Source: Nitrospinota bacterium
GTDB taxonomy: Bacteria; Nitrospinota; Nitrospinia; Nitrospinales; VA-1
Assembly (NCBI GenBank): GCA_009873655.1
Contig: WAIB01000014.1
Coordinates: forward strand, 1 to 56,697
DNA length: 56,697 nt
Direction: 5' to 3'
This document shows positions 34,341 to 43,853 of the stretch, in pieces (position 1 is the first letter of the stretch; every line of letters starts with the position of its first letter). The position numbers were made by a program, and so were the translations under genes. The notes beneath the pieces were generated by a model, which saw nothing but the letters and a program-made list of their open reading frames with translations, ran no database searches and was not told where the DNA came from.

Positions 34341-35339
34341 ATGGGAACTTCACCTATCATTGCCCTGACAATGGGAGACCCGGCCGGGATCGGGCCCGAA
34401 ATAATTGTTAAAGCGTTTCAAGACGAAATCCTGACAATCGAATCCGGGATTGTGGTCATTGGCGATGCGAATACACTCAAAAAAACGGCCCGGGAAATTG
34501 CTCCTGAAGTTCTAATCCATTCCATCGATTCCCCTGAAAAAGGATGGTACCAACCCTGTACCATTGACGTAATTGACCTTAATAATGTCTCAGATGCACT
34601 TCTTATAGGGAGACCTTCTGCAGAAGGCGGCAGGGCAAGCTATGAAGCCATTGAAAAAGCCGTTGAGCTGGCACTCAAAGATGAGGTGGCCGCTATCACC
34701 ACTTGTCCTATCAATAAAAAAAGTTTGCACCTGGCCGGGCATTCTCTGCCAGGACATACCGAGCTTTTAGGACACCTGACAAATTCAAAAGAGTCCACCT
34801 TGATGATGGAAGGAAATTCGCTGCGTGTGGTTTTAGTAACAACCCATCTTCCCCTCGACCAGGTCAAATCGCAAATTTCAGAAGAAAAGGTTTTACAAGC
34901 TATTCGCCTGACTCATGACTGGCTGCAAAAACATGTTACAGAAGTTCCCCGTATTGCGGTGGTGGGACTCAACCCGCACTCAGGGGATGGAGGAATTTTT
35001 GGACAGGAAGAAACGGAATTCATTCTCCCCGCTTTGAAGACCGCGCAAAGAGACGGTATCCAGGCAAGCGGCCCTCATCCGGCAGATGCATTGTTTGCAA
35101 GAGCCGCGTCTGAAAAATACGATGCGGTCATCTGCATGTACCACGATCAGGGTATGATCCCTGTAAAAATGGACGGCATGGGTGTCAATATAACCTTGGG
35201 CCTGCCCATATTAAGGACCTCAGTGGACCACGGCACCGCCTTTGATATCGTAGGGCGCAATAAAGCCTGCCCTGAAAATCTTAAGCTTGCATTGAAAACT
35301 GCGGACCGTTTGTCCCAATCCACCCTTTCCATGAAATGA
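34341..35339 (+). CDS. pdxA: 4-hydroxythreonine-4-phosphate dehydrogenase
   Basis: 332 residues, normal length. Oxidises 4-phosphohydroxy-L-threonine in the DXP-dependent pyridoxal phosphate pathway. Signatures: ALTMGDPAGIGPEIIVKAF at the N-terminus, TCPINKKSLHLAGHSLPGHT, VGLNPHSGDGG, and CMYHDQGMIPVKMDGMGVN with the metal-binding His residues and the final DHGTAFDI motif. Its ATG overlaps nothing upstream, and its stop overlaps the ATG of rsmA (ATGA at 35336-35339), beginning a run of tightly packed genes. Confidence 0.95.
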   Translation: MGTSPIIALTMGDPAGIGPEIIVKAFQDEILTIESGIVVIGDANTLKKTAREIAPEVLIHSIDSPEKGWYQPCTIDVIDLNNVSDALLIGRPSAEGGRASYEAIEKAVELALKDEVAAITTCPINKKSLHLAGHSLPGHTELLGHLTNSKESTLMMEGNSLRVVLVTTHLPLDQVKSQISEEKVLQAIRLTHDWLQKHVTEVPRIAVVGLNPHSGDGGIFGQEETEFILPALKTAQRDGIQASGPHPADALFARAASEKYDAVICMYHDQGMIPVKMDGMGVNITLGLPILRTSVDHGTAFDIVGRNKACPENLKLALKTADRLSQSTLSMK

Positions 35340-36124
35340 GAAAAAGGCCTCTCGGGCAAAACTTTCTCATTGATCCGGAAATCACGCAGAAAATCATTGA
35401 GCTGGCAGATATTAAACCCGGGGACTCCGTAGTAGAAATCGGTCCGGGGAAAGGGGTTCTCACACAACGGCTCCTTTCAATCACTCCATCCTTGACGGTT
35501 ATTGAACTGGATCCTAAATTGTGCCGGGAAATAAAAAATCGTTTTTGCAAAGACCATCCTGATATTAAAATAATGGAGGGAGATGCGGCGAAGTTTGATT
35601 ACTCTTCCCTGAAACCGGGCTTCAAGGTCGTATCCAACCTTCCTTATTATGCGGCCACCCCTATTATGAAAAAATTGATCCACTTCGGCAGCAGAATTCA
35701 AAACATGACCCTGATGATGCAAAAAGAAGTCGTAGATCGGCTGACTGCACAACCGGGAAACAGGGAATACAGTTCGCTATCCGTTTTTGTACAGTATCAC
35801 TGCCAGGTTGAGCGGTTATTGGAAATTCCAAACACCGCTTTTTCCCCGAGACCTCAAATAGACTCATCCCTCTTTTCCCTGAAACCTCTGGCCCGGCCCA
35901 AAGTACAGGTTGAAGATCCACAATTATTTTTTAAAATAGTCAATGCTGCTTTTTTTCATAAAAGAAAAATGCTGAAAAATAATTTAAAGCTCTGGAAAAA
36001 GCATTTTATCGACCAGCAAGGGCAGACCCGGCTTGCGGGAATCGACCTTTCCCGGCGCGGCGAAACCCTTTCCATGTCCGATTTCGCAAACATGGCTAAT
36101 TACCTTTATTCTCCAAATGAATAA
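35336..36124 (+). CDS. rsmA: 16S rRNA (adenine1518/1519-N6)-dimethyltransferase
   Basis: 262 residues, KsgA/RsmA family. The N-terminal RKRPLGQNFLIDPEITQKI, motif I VEIGPGKGVLTQRLL, and the catalytic NLPYYAATPIM (NLPY in place of NPPF) are all present, along with FSPRPQIDSSLFSL near the C-terminus. It dimethylates two adenines in the 3' hairpin of 16S rRNA. pdxA-ksgA adjacency is a widespread arrangement. The end overlaps the start of the cobA/hemD gene by eight bases. Confidence 0.95.
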   Translation: MRKRPLGQNFLIDPEITQKIIELADIKPGDSVVEIGPGKGVLTQRLLSITPSLTVIELDPKLCREIKNRFCKDHPDIKIMEGDAAKFDYSSLKPGFKVVSNLPYYAATPIMKKLIHFGSRIQNMTLMMQKEVVDRLTAQPGNREYSSLSVFVQYHCQVERLLEIPNTAFSPRPQIDSSLFSLKPLARPKVQVEDPQLFFKIVNAAFFHKRKMLKNNLKLWKKHFIDQQGQTRLAGIDLSRRGETLSMSDFANMANYLYSPNE

Positions 36125-37641
36125 TTCGAAAAACAACCAGGGAAAAATAATCCTCATTGGCGCCGGTCCCGGTGATGCAGGACTTTTAACCCTTCAGGGA
36201 AAGCAATGGTTGCAAAAAGCAGAAGTCATCCTTTATGACCATTTGGTTAACGAAGACCTGCTGCGTTTTTCGAAAAAAGAAACAGAAGTCATTTATGTAG
36301 GAAAAAAAGAAGGCGTTGCCAGCATGCAGCAGGAAAAAATAAATGAACTGCTTGTTGCAAAAGCAAGAGAAGGAAAAATCGTCGCCCGGCTGAAAGGCGG
36401 CGACCCTTTCATTTTCGGACGTGGGGGGGAAGAGATCCAGGCCGCAGACCAATCAAAAATACCGTTTCTGGTGGTACCCGGGGTGACTTCCGTAACCGGG
36501 GTCGCCGCCTACGCGGGAATTCCCCTGACCCACAGGCACCTCTCCTCGACCCTTTCCATTATTACGGGAAGCAACGAAAAAAATCAGGGACATTCATATC
36601 GACTGGGAAAAAATCGCTGCCAGGTCAGGCACCCTGGTTTTCCTGATGGGCGCCCGCAAACTTCCTCTAATCGTTGAGAAACTTATTAAATTCGGTAAAG
36701 ATCCTCAGACACCTATCGCCGTTATTCAATGGGGCACCACCGCACGGCAAAAAACCTGGAAAGGGACTCTGGCGACGATTGTAGAAATTGCCTCAAAGGA
36801 AAAAATATTACCCCCGGCGCTCACCATCATCGGGGAAGTGGTCAACCTCAAGCCTGAAATGGAATGGTACGAACGTTTACCTCTTTTCGGAAAAACCGTT
36901 GTGGTAACCCGAAAAGGAGATCAGGCCGAAGGTATGATTGACCGTTTACGCGAACTGGGAGCCGAACCTCTTTTCTTTCCCGTCATCGAAACCGTTGCGC
37001 CCGATGACTGGGCGCCGCTTGACGAAGCCCTGAACCATCTTTCCCGTTACGACGGCCTCATTTTTACCAGCGTGAACGGGGTGCGTTTTTTCTTCCAACG
37101 CCTCAAAGAAATTCAGCAAGACATCCGCAATTTAAAAGATGTTCGCATTTATACCATTGGGCCGAAAACGGCTGAAGCCGTGCAGGAACTGGGAATGGTG
37201 GTAGACGTGGTTCCCGATGAATTCGTTGCCGAATCTCTTTTGGAAAGCATTAAAGATATAAAGGGCAAGCGTTTCCTGATACCCCGGGCTAAGGTTGCCC
37301 GCGAGGTGCTTCCTGTAAAACTGAGAGAAATGGGAGCACAGGTGGATGTCGCTCCGGCATACCAAACCATATTGCCGGGCTTAAAGTCAGATACTCTTGC
37401 AAAAAGGCTGAAATCGGGGGCCATTGATGTTCTGACCTTCACCTCCTCATCAACCGTAAAAAATTTCCTCGCCTTAACCGGGGAACCCCTTTTGCCTGAA
37501 ATAAAAAAAACCCGTATCGCCTGTATTGGTCCTATCACCGCAAAAACCGCAGAGGATGCCGGGCTCAAGGTGGATATCCTTCCCGAAGAATACACCGTCG
37601 CTTCTCTCCTGGATGCCATTGAAGACTATTTCCAGCCTTAA
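36117..37641 (+). pseudogene. Fused CobA-HemD gene, interrupted by a frameshift at an A7 run
   Basis: Starting at ATG 36117 (MNNSKNNQGKIILIGAGPGD), the first frame is uroporphyrinogen-III C-methyltransferase up to SIITGSNEK, including HLVNEDLL and RLKGGDPFIFGRGGEE. At seven A (36577-36583) it goes out of frame and stops at 36677. Removing one A would join ITGSNEKIRDIHIDWEKIA to the rest of CobA (LVFLMGARKLPLIVEKL) and then to a full uroporphyrinogen-III synthase domain (TVVVTRKGDQAEG to the end at 37641). The two activities commonly occur as one protein, which would be about 507 residues here; the product feeds siroheme and cobalamin. Mutation, slippage or a sequencing error could explain the shift. 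Confidence 0.85.
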
Positions 37642-37717
37642 TTTTCTTCATTTTAATCCCGGGTTCCCGTATAATTTGGGAATATTAAAACCCTTACATC
37701 AAGGCGAGGACGAACAA

Positions 37718-38095
37718 ATGCCATTAAGATCGATTCGAGTCAGTCACATCGTTTTATCCACCGAGGAGCTTGCCAAAGTATTGCTGGATCATCTTAAGGA
37801 CGATGAATATAAAGCCAAAGACATGCTCTTCAAAATGTTTGCGAAACTGGCAAAGAAATACAGCGCCTGCGCAAGCCGTAACAAAGGTGGCGATTTAGGA
37901 CTTCTCGAGTTTAATACCGCTGCGCCCGAATTGGAAAAAGCCGCCATGGAAGCTCCTGTGGGTGAGGTTCGGGGGCCGGTAAAAAGTAAATTCGGCTACC
38001 ATATTTTCATTGTTACCGAAGAAGAGGAAATGAAAGACCTGGGCATTGACGGCCTGAACGTCTCTTCTTTTGGTGCAGGGGACGGCACCCTGTAA
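37718..38095 (+). CDS. Small parvulin-type peptidyl-prolyl isomerase
   Basis: 125 residues, one parvulin domain and no signal peptide, so probably cytosolic. RVSHIVLSTEELAKVLLDH, KLAKKYSACASRNKGGDLG and VKSKFGYHIFIVTEEEE align with the PpiC family. GCGAGGA before the ATG 37718 fixes the start; the longer frame from 37526 merely extends into hemD. A few extra residues follow the domain. It is downstream of the cobA/hemD gene and may be in the same transcript. Confidence 0.75.
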   Translation: MPLRSIRVSHIVLSTEELAKVLLDHLKDDEYKAKDMLFKMFAKLAKKYSACASRNKGGDLGLLEFNTAAPELEKAAMEAPVGEVRGPVKSKFGYHIFIVTEEEEMKDLGIDGLNVSSFGAGDGTL

Positions 38096-38118
38096 ATCCC
38101 ATCGCCTCAACAACCTCC

Positions 38119-38511
38119 ATGCAACTCAAAGGCATTCATCATATAGCCCTGAACGTAAAAAACCTGGACCGGGCTGAAAGGTTTTATACCGATGTTTTGG
38201 GCTTCCAGGTCACCCACCGTTTTTCCAAGGGATTGAGACACCTTATGATGGAAACGGGTAACGCAGCCATTGCGCTTTTTGAAGCCCCGGACCTGGAAGT
38301 CAATGAAGCGATGGATCTGTTAAGCGAAGAAGGCTACCTGCACCTTGCTTTCGAAGCCAGCCCCGCCGATTTTGAACAAATCGTAAAAGAATTAAAAGAC
38401 AAAAATGTCAAAATCGATAGCGGACCCGTTAAAAGGGGAGATGGAGAGTCCATCTATTTCAATGACCCCGACCAAAATCATCTGGAAATTCATTGCGACT
38501 ATCCCCAATGA
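38119..38511 (+). CDS. VOC-family (glyoxalase-like) protein
   Basis: 130 residues. One vicinal-oxygen-chelate fold made of two beta-alpha-beta-beta-beta modules: GIHHIALNVKNLDRAERFYT in the first, and YFNDPDQNHLEIHC in the second. His and Glu metal ligands are visible at the usual ends of the modules. The family includes glyoxalases, dioxygenases and epimerases, so the reaction is not known. Its stop overlaps the mqnC start, suggesting a function or expression link with menaquinone synthesis. Confidence 0.75.
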   Translation: MQLKGIHHIALNVKNLDRAERFYTDVLGFQVTHRFSKGLRHLMMETGNAAIALFEAPDLEVNEAMDLLSEEGYLHLAFEASPADFEQIVKELKDKNVKIDSGPVKRGDGESIYFNDPDQNHLEIHCDYPQ

Positions 38512-39581
38512 TCGAATCTATCCTTGAAAAAGCCATCGCGGGGCAGCGCCTCGAGAACTCGGAAGCAGTTACCCTGTTTTCCACCAAAGACATTCTGCTG
38601 CTTGGCAACATAGCTTCGCGGCTGACACGGAAAAAGTTAAACGAAAAGAAAACCGTAACCTATATCGTTGATCGCAATATCAACTACACCAATGTCTGCG
38701 TCACCGACTGTTCCTTCTGCGCGTTTTACAGGAAAGAACCTGACAAGGATGCCTATGTCCTTCCTTTCGAAACCATCGCCAAAAAAATCGAGGAAACCCT
38801 GGCAATTGGAGGTCGACAGATTTTGCTGCAGGGAGGTCATAACAATAATCTGAAAATCGATTATTTCGAAGACCTTTTTAAAAAAATTAAGGACAAATAC
38901 GAAATTCATTTGCATGCACTTTCTCCTTCAGAAATTTTACATACCAGCCGGATATCCAAAATATCATTGCAGGAAACTTTAAAAAGAATGAAAAATGCCG
39001 GACTCGATTCCATTCCGGGAGGAGGGGCGGAGATTCTGGTTGACCGGGTAAGGAAGATCATCAGTCCTAAAAAATGCACCAGTGATGAATGGCTCGAAGT
39101 CATGGAGCAGGCACACCAAATGGATATCCCTACAACCGCTACCATGATGTTTGGCCATGTGGAAACCCTGGAGGAGCGTGTTGAGCACTTGAACCGCCTG
39201 CGCGAATTGCAGGATAAAACGGGCGGCTTCACCGCCTTCATTGCCTGGGGATTCCAACCGGGAAACACCGAACTGCAAGGACAAACGGGGATCAAAACCG
39301 CAGTTAGCGGATTCGACTACCTGAAAACCCTGGCAATCAGCAGAATCTTCCTCGACAACTTCGACAACCTGCAGTCCTCCTGGGTGACACAAGGGCCCAA
39401 AATCGGCCAGGTGTCCCTTTTCTATGGAGCCAATGATATGGGCAGCACGATGATGGAAGAAAATGTAGTGGCGGCTGCCGGCACCGTATATTGCCTGGAC
39501 GAAGAAGAAATCAAACGCCTCATTACCGACGGCGGCTTCACCCCGCAACGCCGTAACATGCGATACCAGCCGGTAGATTAA
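38508..39581 (+). CDS. mqnC: Dehypoxanthine futalosine cyclase (radical SAM)
   Basis: 357 residues from ATG 38508, which overlaps the VOC stop (ATGA) and makes more sense than the TTG at 38493. It carries CVTDCSFC (C-x3-C-x2-C) at about residues 64-71, after DRNINYTNV, and GGRQILLQGGHNN, PGGGAEILVDRVR, TTATMMFGHVET, which are MqnC signatures. It cyclises dehypoxanthine futalosine in the futalosine route to menaquinone. No other mqn gene is in the window. The gene ends before a terminator that is good for both strands. Confidence 0.9.
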   Translation: MIESILEKAIAGQRLENSEAVTLFSTKDILLLGNIASRLTRKKLNEKKTVTYIVDRNINYTNVCVTDCSFCAFYRKEPDKDAYVLPFETIAKKIEETLAIGGRQILLQGGHNNNLKIDYFEDLFKKIKDKYEIHLHALSPSEILHTSRISKISLQETLKRMKNAGLDSIPGGGAEILVDRVRKIISPKKCTSDEWLEVMEQAHQMDIPTTATMMFGHVETLEERVEHLNRLRELQDKTGGFTAFIAWGFQPGNTELQGQTGIKTAVSGFDYLKTLAISRIFLDNFDNLQSSWVTQGPKIGQVSLFYGANDMGSTMMEENVVAAAGTVYCLDEEEIKRLITDGGFTPQRRNMRYQPVD

Positions 39582-39596
39582 AACCAGGTAAAAAAG

Positions 39597-39635
39597 AAAA
39601 CCCCCGCTCTCCCTGAAAATGGAGGCGAGGGTTTT
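39597..39635. terminator. Bidirectional terminator between mqnC and the recombinase
   Basis: A stem formed by AAAACCCCCGCTCTCC and its imperfect complement GGAGGCGAGGGTTTT around CTGAAAAT, with A-rich sequence before and T/A-rich sequence after. It sits 15 bases after the mqnC stop and 23 bases beyond the recombinase stop, so it can serve both convergent genes. Confidence 0.75.
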
Positions 39636-39658
39636 AAATTTTCAGGCTTTTCGGGTTC

Positions 39659-40444
39659 CTACAAGGCGCGCCTGCCCAACAGGTTTCTCACAGAAGCCTT
39701 ATCATTCCCTTTCGCAAGCATGAAGGCGGTGAAAGACTGCCGTAGTGAATGCGGGGTGGCTTCTTTTTCCACTCCCGACGTTTTCAAAGCCATCTTGAAA
39801 AACTTGGTCACACTTCGGGTGGTTAATTTTCCTCCCCGTTCACTGGGAAAAAGATAATCATCCGGACCTTTGTTTCCAATTTGCCTTTGCAACGCATCTT
39901 TGAGTCCCATGGAAAAAATAGTGGTCCGCGCTCCAAACTTACCGATTCCCGGAACAAACAATTTCAGCTTCTCCAGGTTGATATGTTGAACTTTTACGGC
40001 AACCAGCTCGGAAACCCTGAGCCCCGCTGTATAAGCCAATTCAATCATCAGCCGGTGCTTCAAATTTTCCGCGGAAATAGCGATTTTTTTTACTTCACTA
40101 ATAGTTAGGACGACGGGCTTTAATTTTTTCTTTCTCGGTCTTTTGAATCCTTCCAAAACCAGGTCTTCGTTATAAACCGCTTTGTGAAAATAACTGAGCG
40201 CGTTATAAGCCTGGTCTACCGTGGAACGGGATTTCCCCTGTTTGATAAGTTCGGAAAGGTATTGACGAATTTCAACCTCGGTGACCTCACGGGGATTCTT
40301 TAAATTTTTGTTGCGAACAAAATTGCGCAGCTGGCCCAGATACGCTTTGATGGTTTGAGGACTGTAGGCACGCTGCTCCAGGTTGCCCTGAATAGCACTA
40401 AACAATCGGGATAATGACAAGGGATGGGGGGTAACTTGGTTCAT
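39659..40444 (-). pseudogene. Tyrosine recombinase missing its C-terminal catalytic end
   Basis: 261 residues from ATG 40444, chosen because TAGGAG lies eight bases upstream. The SAM-like N-terminal core-binding domain (SAIQGNLEQRAYSPQTIKAY) and most of the catalytic domain are present: TAGLRVSELV (catalytic Arg I), KFGARTTIF, and HSLRQSF (His and Arg II). The box II end is missing: where family members read LLGHxxxxTTxxY, this ends VRNLLGRRAL and stops. Reading one frame over gives GARLVGTRKA and another stop, still without a Tyr. It resembles XerC/D-like integrases but should not cut DNA as it stands; it may be a remnant of a lost element or a DNA-binding relic. Confidence 0.75.
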
Positions 40445-40587
40445 GATGGGTTCTCCTACCGAAACAAAAGGGATTGAAAAAAGCAAATGGGAAAAGAAAC
40501 GCGTGTGTCCAATGCGGGATAAATAGTTGAAAATGGATTATTTTCAAAGCCGGATAACGGAACACTCACTTCCGCTATCTAAAAGCC

Positions 40588-40616
40588 AATATAATCAATT
40601 AGTTATCAAGGGTCAA
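40588..40616 (-). promoter_or_regulatory. Sigma-70 promoter of the recombinase gene
   Basis: On the minus strand TTGACC and TATATT are separated by exactly 17 bases. It lies about 145 bases upstream of ATG 40444, in the gap left by the Sel1 gene. A start site near 40580 is expected. Confidence 0.55.
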
Positions 40617-40687
40617 GAGGAAAGTCGCAAAAAATCAACCCTTTATAAGAGAGTATGACCTTCAGCAAGAGAGACAGAAAGCAAAGA

Positions 40688-43006
40688 CTAAACTTTCAGC
40701 GAATGTTCTAATTTCTGCAAGGCCCCAATGGCAGGCAGGTGGTCCTGCTCGGCGGCGCGTCTAAGCCAGTGGATGGCTTCGATAAAATGGATCTCTGTTC
40801 CCCGCCCATTCCGGTACATCAGCCCCAGTTGGTATTGTGCATCACTATGACCCCGCTCACCGGCCAGCCGGAACCATTTGAAGGATGCGATTTCATCCAA
40901 GTTTTGGTAACGGTATCCCAGCTCTGCCTGTGCCAGCGTGTTTCCTTGATTAGCCGATTTGTGAAACCAACCCAAAGCCTCTTCGGATTGTTCCAGCATT
41001 CTTGCCAGGTTGTACTGAGCCTGGTCATTTCCTTTTTCAGCAGCACGCCGATACCATTTAAGGCTTTCGTGTTTGCTGTATGGAACCCCTTCACCCCGTT
41101 CATAAAGTCCGGCCAGATGGTTTTGCGCCCGGGCATGGCCCTGCCCTGCTGCTTTTCTCAACCAGGATACATCGGAAGACTCGGTCTCATCCTTTTGCGA
41201 TTCCAATTTTGATGTTTTGCGATACCATTTCGCGGCTTCTTCAAAATCCTTAACAACCCCCTTGCCTACAAAATACATACGGCCCAGGGCCTGTCCCGCT
41301 TGCAGGTTCCCCTGCTCCGCCGCTTGCCGGTACCAATGGGCACTTTCTTTTTCCTCACCCTGGTTTTCATATAAAAGCCCAAGATAATATTGCGCCAGGC
41401 GGTTTCCCTGCTCTGCGGCAAGCTGAAACCATTTGAGGGCTTCGTCTAAATTCTTGTCGCCATAATAAATTTTTCCGAGGCTGAACTGGGCATAATCGTG
41501 GCCATGGTCGGCTGCTTTTTCAAACCAGTGAATGGCTTGTTGCAGGTTTGGTTTCACCCCATCCCCATTGAGATACATTCTACCCAGGTTGTATTGCGCT
41601 AAAACATAACCCTCTGCCTTGTGATACCAGTTTAATGCCTGGCCATGGTCGGCGGGGACCCCTTTACCGTGATAATACATTCGCGCAAGGTGAAAGCGCC
41701 CGAAGGCATCTCCTTGCCAGGCGGCTTTCCGATAACAATTTACCGCTTTCGTCAAATCCTGATCTATGCCTTTTCCATTTTCGTAAAGAATGCCTAAAAA
41801 CACCTGCGACCGGGTCTCATTTTCTTTTGCGGAAAGCTCGAAAAAATTGAAAGACTTTTGATCGTCCTGCTCGACACCCTCTCCCAGAAAATAAAGCATC
41901 CCGATATTGAACAGGGCTTGCGGATGGTCCTGCGCTTTTTTATACCAATAAAAAGCCTGTACCGGATCCCTCTTACAACCTTTGCCATAGTCGCAAAGCA
42001 AGCCCAGAGAATTTTGTGCTTCCGTGTGGCCTTCATTGGCTGCCCGCTCCAACCATATAAATGCTTCTTCATATTCTTTCTGTTCGAAGAAATATTTTCC
42101 CTTTTGATAGAGATCTTCTCCCGAAGGATTAAAATCAGAAGAAGTGGTTCTCAAAAAATGGCGGGCATGAGCATGGCCCTGTTCAGCGGCCCTGCAAAAC
42201 CATTTCAAAGCCTTTTGTGGAGCCCTTGCAACCCCTTCGCCACAATAATAAAGCGTTCCCAATTTGAATTGCGCAAGATCCAACCCGTTCATGGCGGCTT
42301 TTCTGAACCAACGTGCCGCCTTAGCCGAATCTTTACCCACCCCTTCGCCACGATCATAAAGGTCTCCGAGGTTGTAAAGTCCCGCTTCATTCCCGTTCAA
42401 CGCAGCTTTTCGATACCATCTCATTGCCCTATTTAAATCTTGTGGAACGCCTTCCCCTTTTTCATACAAGACACCCAGGATGTTTTGCGCAGTATCATTA
42501 TTTTGGTCTGCCGCCTTTTCAAACCATTTAGCAGCCTGGTCTGCAGCTTGCTCCGTACCCTTGCCCTGGTAGTACATTCTGGCAAGATTAAATTGCGCCG
42601 CGGAGTCATCCTGTTTTGCGGCCTTCTCATACCATTGCAAACTCAATTCAAGATCCTGTTCTACCCCCAACCCACTTTCATACATTAAAGCCAGAAAACC
42701 CTGCCCCTTAGCGGAACCATTTTCTGCTGCTTTCTCGAACCACTTAAAAGCTTCTTCATGGTTTTTCGAGACACCGACTCCCTTAAAATAGACCACCCCC
42801 AAATTGTATTGCGCCTGGGCCTCGCCCACCCGTGCTTTCTTAAACCAGGTTTCAATTTTTTTCCTTTTAAGTTTTCCCAGGGCACCTGAGCCTGTTTTAT
42901 AAAAAACATCGGGAACCTGGTCGTTGGCTACGGAGGAGTTCCAGGGAAAAGAAACCGAATGGTTTTCGGATTGTTTGGCGGGAAGTTTAACTTTTAGTTC
43001 TTGCAT
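40688..43006 (-). CDS. Large Sel1-like repeat protein, about twenty repeats
   Basis: 772 residues from ATG 43006 (a TTG at 43021 is the alternative start). After a 55-residue N-terminal segment the protein is almost wholly made of Sel1 repeats, each with the pattern A-x2-LG-x-LY-x2-G-x-GV-x3-D-x3-A-x2-W-x3-A-A. Examples are LGVVYFKGVGVSKNHEEAFK, LGLLCDYGKGCKRDP, and LGKIYYGDKN. These two-helix repeats form a superhelical scaffold for protein-protein contact. No signal peptide is visible. It directly follows the J-domain gene on the same strand, the stop of the first being 12 bases from the start of this one. A co-chaperone or scaffold role is inferred. Confidence 0.85.
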   Translation of the reverse strand: MQELKVKLPAKQSENHSVSFPWNSSVANDQVPDVFYKTGSGALGKLKRKKIETWFKKARVGEAQAQYNLGVVYFKGVGVSKNHEEAFKWFEKAAENGSAKGQGFLALMYESGLGVEQDLELSLQWYEKAAKQDDSAAQFNLARMYYQGKGTEQAADQAAKWFEKAADQNNDTAQNILGVLYEKGEGVPQDLNRAMRWYRKAALNGNEAGLYNLGDLYDRGEGVGKDSAKAARWFRKAAMNGLDLAQFKLGTLYYCGEGVARAPQKALKWFCRAAEQGHAHARHFLRTTSSDFNPSGEDLYQKGKYFFEQKEYEEAFIWLERAANEGHTEAQNSLGLLCDYGKGCKRDPVQAFYWYKKAQDHPQALFNIGMLYFLGEGVEQDDQKSFNFFELSAKENETRSQVFLGILYENGKGIDQDLTKAVNCYRKAAWQGDAFGRFHLARMYYHGKGVPADHGQALNWYHKAEGYVLAQYNLGRMYLNGDGVKPNLQQAIHWFEKAADHGHDYAQFSLGKIYYGDKNLDEALKWFQLAAEQGNRLAQYYLGLLYENQGEEKESAHWYRQAAEQGNLQAGQALGRMYFVGKGVVKDFEEAAKWYRKTSKLESQKDETESSDVSWLRKAAGQGHARAQNHLAGLYERGEGVPYSKHESLKWYRRAAEKGNDQAQYNLARMLEQSEEALGWFHKSANQGNTLAQAELGYRYQNLDEIASFKWFRLAGERGHSDAQYQLGLMYRNGRGTEIHFIEAIHWLRRAAEQDHLPAIGALQKLEHSLKV

Positions 43007-43017
43007 GTTTCGACCAT

Positions 43018-43788
43018 TCAAATAAACTCATGGGCCAGGTCGCGAATCCTCGCTTTGGCATTATTAATTTTTTCTTCGATATCGTTTGCGATTTCCTGCA
43101 AAAGATCGCGTCCTTCCTTTTCAGCCGACTCGATATTATTTTTCAGTTGAAGCATCTCTGACAATTGCAATTCCTCCAGCTCAGCAGAAATATGGTTGAG
43201 ACGGTTTCTAACCTGTGCCAGTTGCCGTAACACGAGTTCCAGTTGCTCTCCCAGTTCTAATGTGTTTTCCCCAAAACCTTCCGCCTCCCATTCGGCAAGG
43301 ACAGAGCGAATCGCTTCTTCATCCAGTTTGTCATAAGCCTGATTGAGTTTGGCCATGAGATCGTTTCGCTTATTCCTTTCTTCAACCGTTGAACTCAAAT
43401 CGGGATGAATTTTTTTTGCGACACGACGAAACAGTTTCTTCAGATTTTCAGGGGGACTGAACTCTTTTTGTGGGCTGACCGGATTCTCTTTTTTTTCAGA
43501 ATGTTCTTTTGCCTGTTCGCGAGCCGCTTCCGCTTCCTCGTTGAAGGTCTCCGCCTTCGGGTAGAGTTTCGCCGCCAGACTCAATACCTGAGCTTTGACA
43601 ATATCCAATTCCGCATATTTGGCCCCCACCACCTTTTGATAACGAATCTCGAACAAATTCAACTCGGCCTTTTCAGTAGAAAGCTGCAATTCCATTTCAG
43701 CCAGGTTTTTTCGCAACTGCGCTAACTCACGCCGCCTGGCCTGCAATTCTTCAGCTTGAGGACTTAATACATGAACAACCGATGCCAT
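43018..43788 (-). CDS. J-domain protein with coiled-coil arms
   Basis: 256 residues from ATG 43788 (a GTG one codon earlier is possible; GAGAGCGAG precedes it). The first 75 residues are coiled coil (AQLRKNLAEMELQLSTEKA). Residues about 108-165 are a J domain with the HPD motif: LKKLFRRVAKKIHPDLSST and LNQAYDKLDEEAIRSVL. The last 90 residues are a second long coiled coil. J domains stimulate DnaK ATPase; no Gly/Phe or zinc region is present, so this is a class-C type that would bring DnaK to a specific partner, perhaps the Sel1 protein encoded next. DnaK itself is not in this window. Confidence 0.8.
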   Translation of the reverse strand: MASVVHVLSPQAEELQARRRELAQLRKNLAEMELQLSTEKAELNLFEIRYQKVVGAKYAELDIVKAQVLSLAAKLYPKAETFNEEAEAAREQAKEHSEKKENPVSPQKEFSPPENLKKLFRRVAKKIHPDLSSTVEERNKRNDLMAKLNQAYDKLDEEAIRSVLAEWEAEGFGENTLELGEQLELVLRQLAQVRNRLNHISAELEELQLSEMLQLKNNIESAEKEGRDLLQEIANDIEEKINNAKARIRDLAHEFI

Positions 43789-43824
43789 CACTCGCTCTCA
43801 AATTCAGTTTTTAGGGAACAATTT

Positions 43825-43853
43825 ATTATCGGGCGATGCCCCAAATAAAACAA
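43825..43853 (-). promoter_or_regulatory. Sigma-70 promoter of the J-domain/Sel1 operon
   Basis: On the minus strand TTGTTT and GATAAT are 17 bases apart; GATAAT is 36 bases from the ATG at 43788. It is one of two outward promoters in the 356-base gap 43789-44144, which otherwise holds nothing I can identify. Confidence 0.5.
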
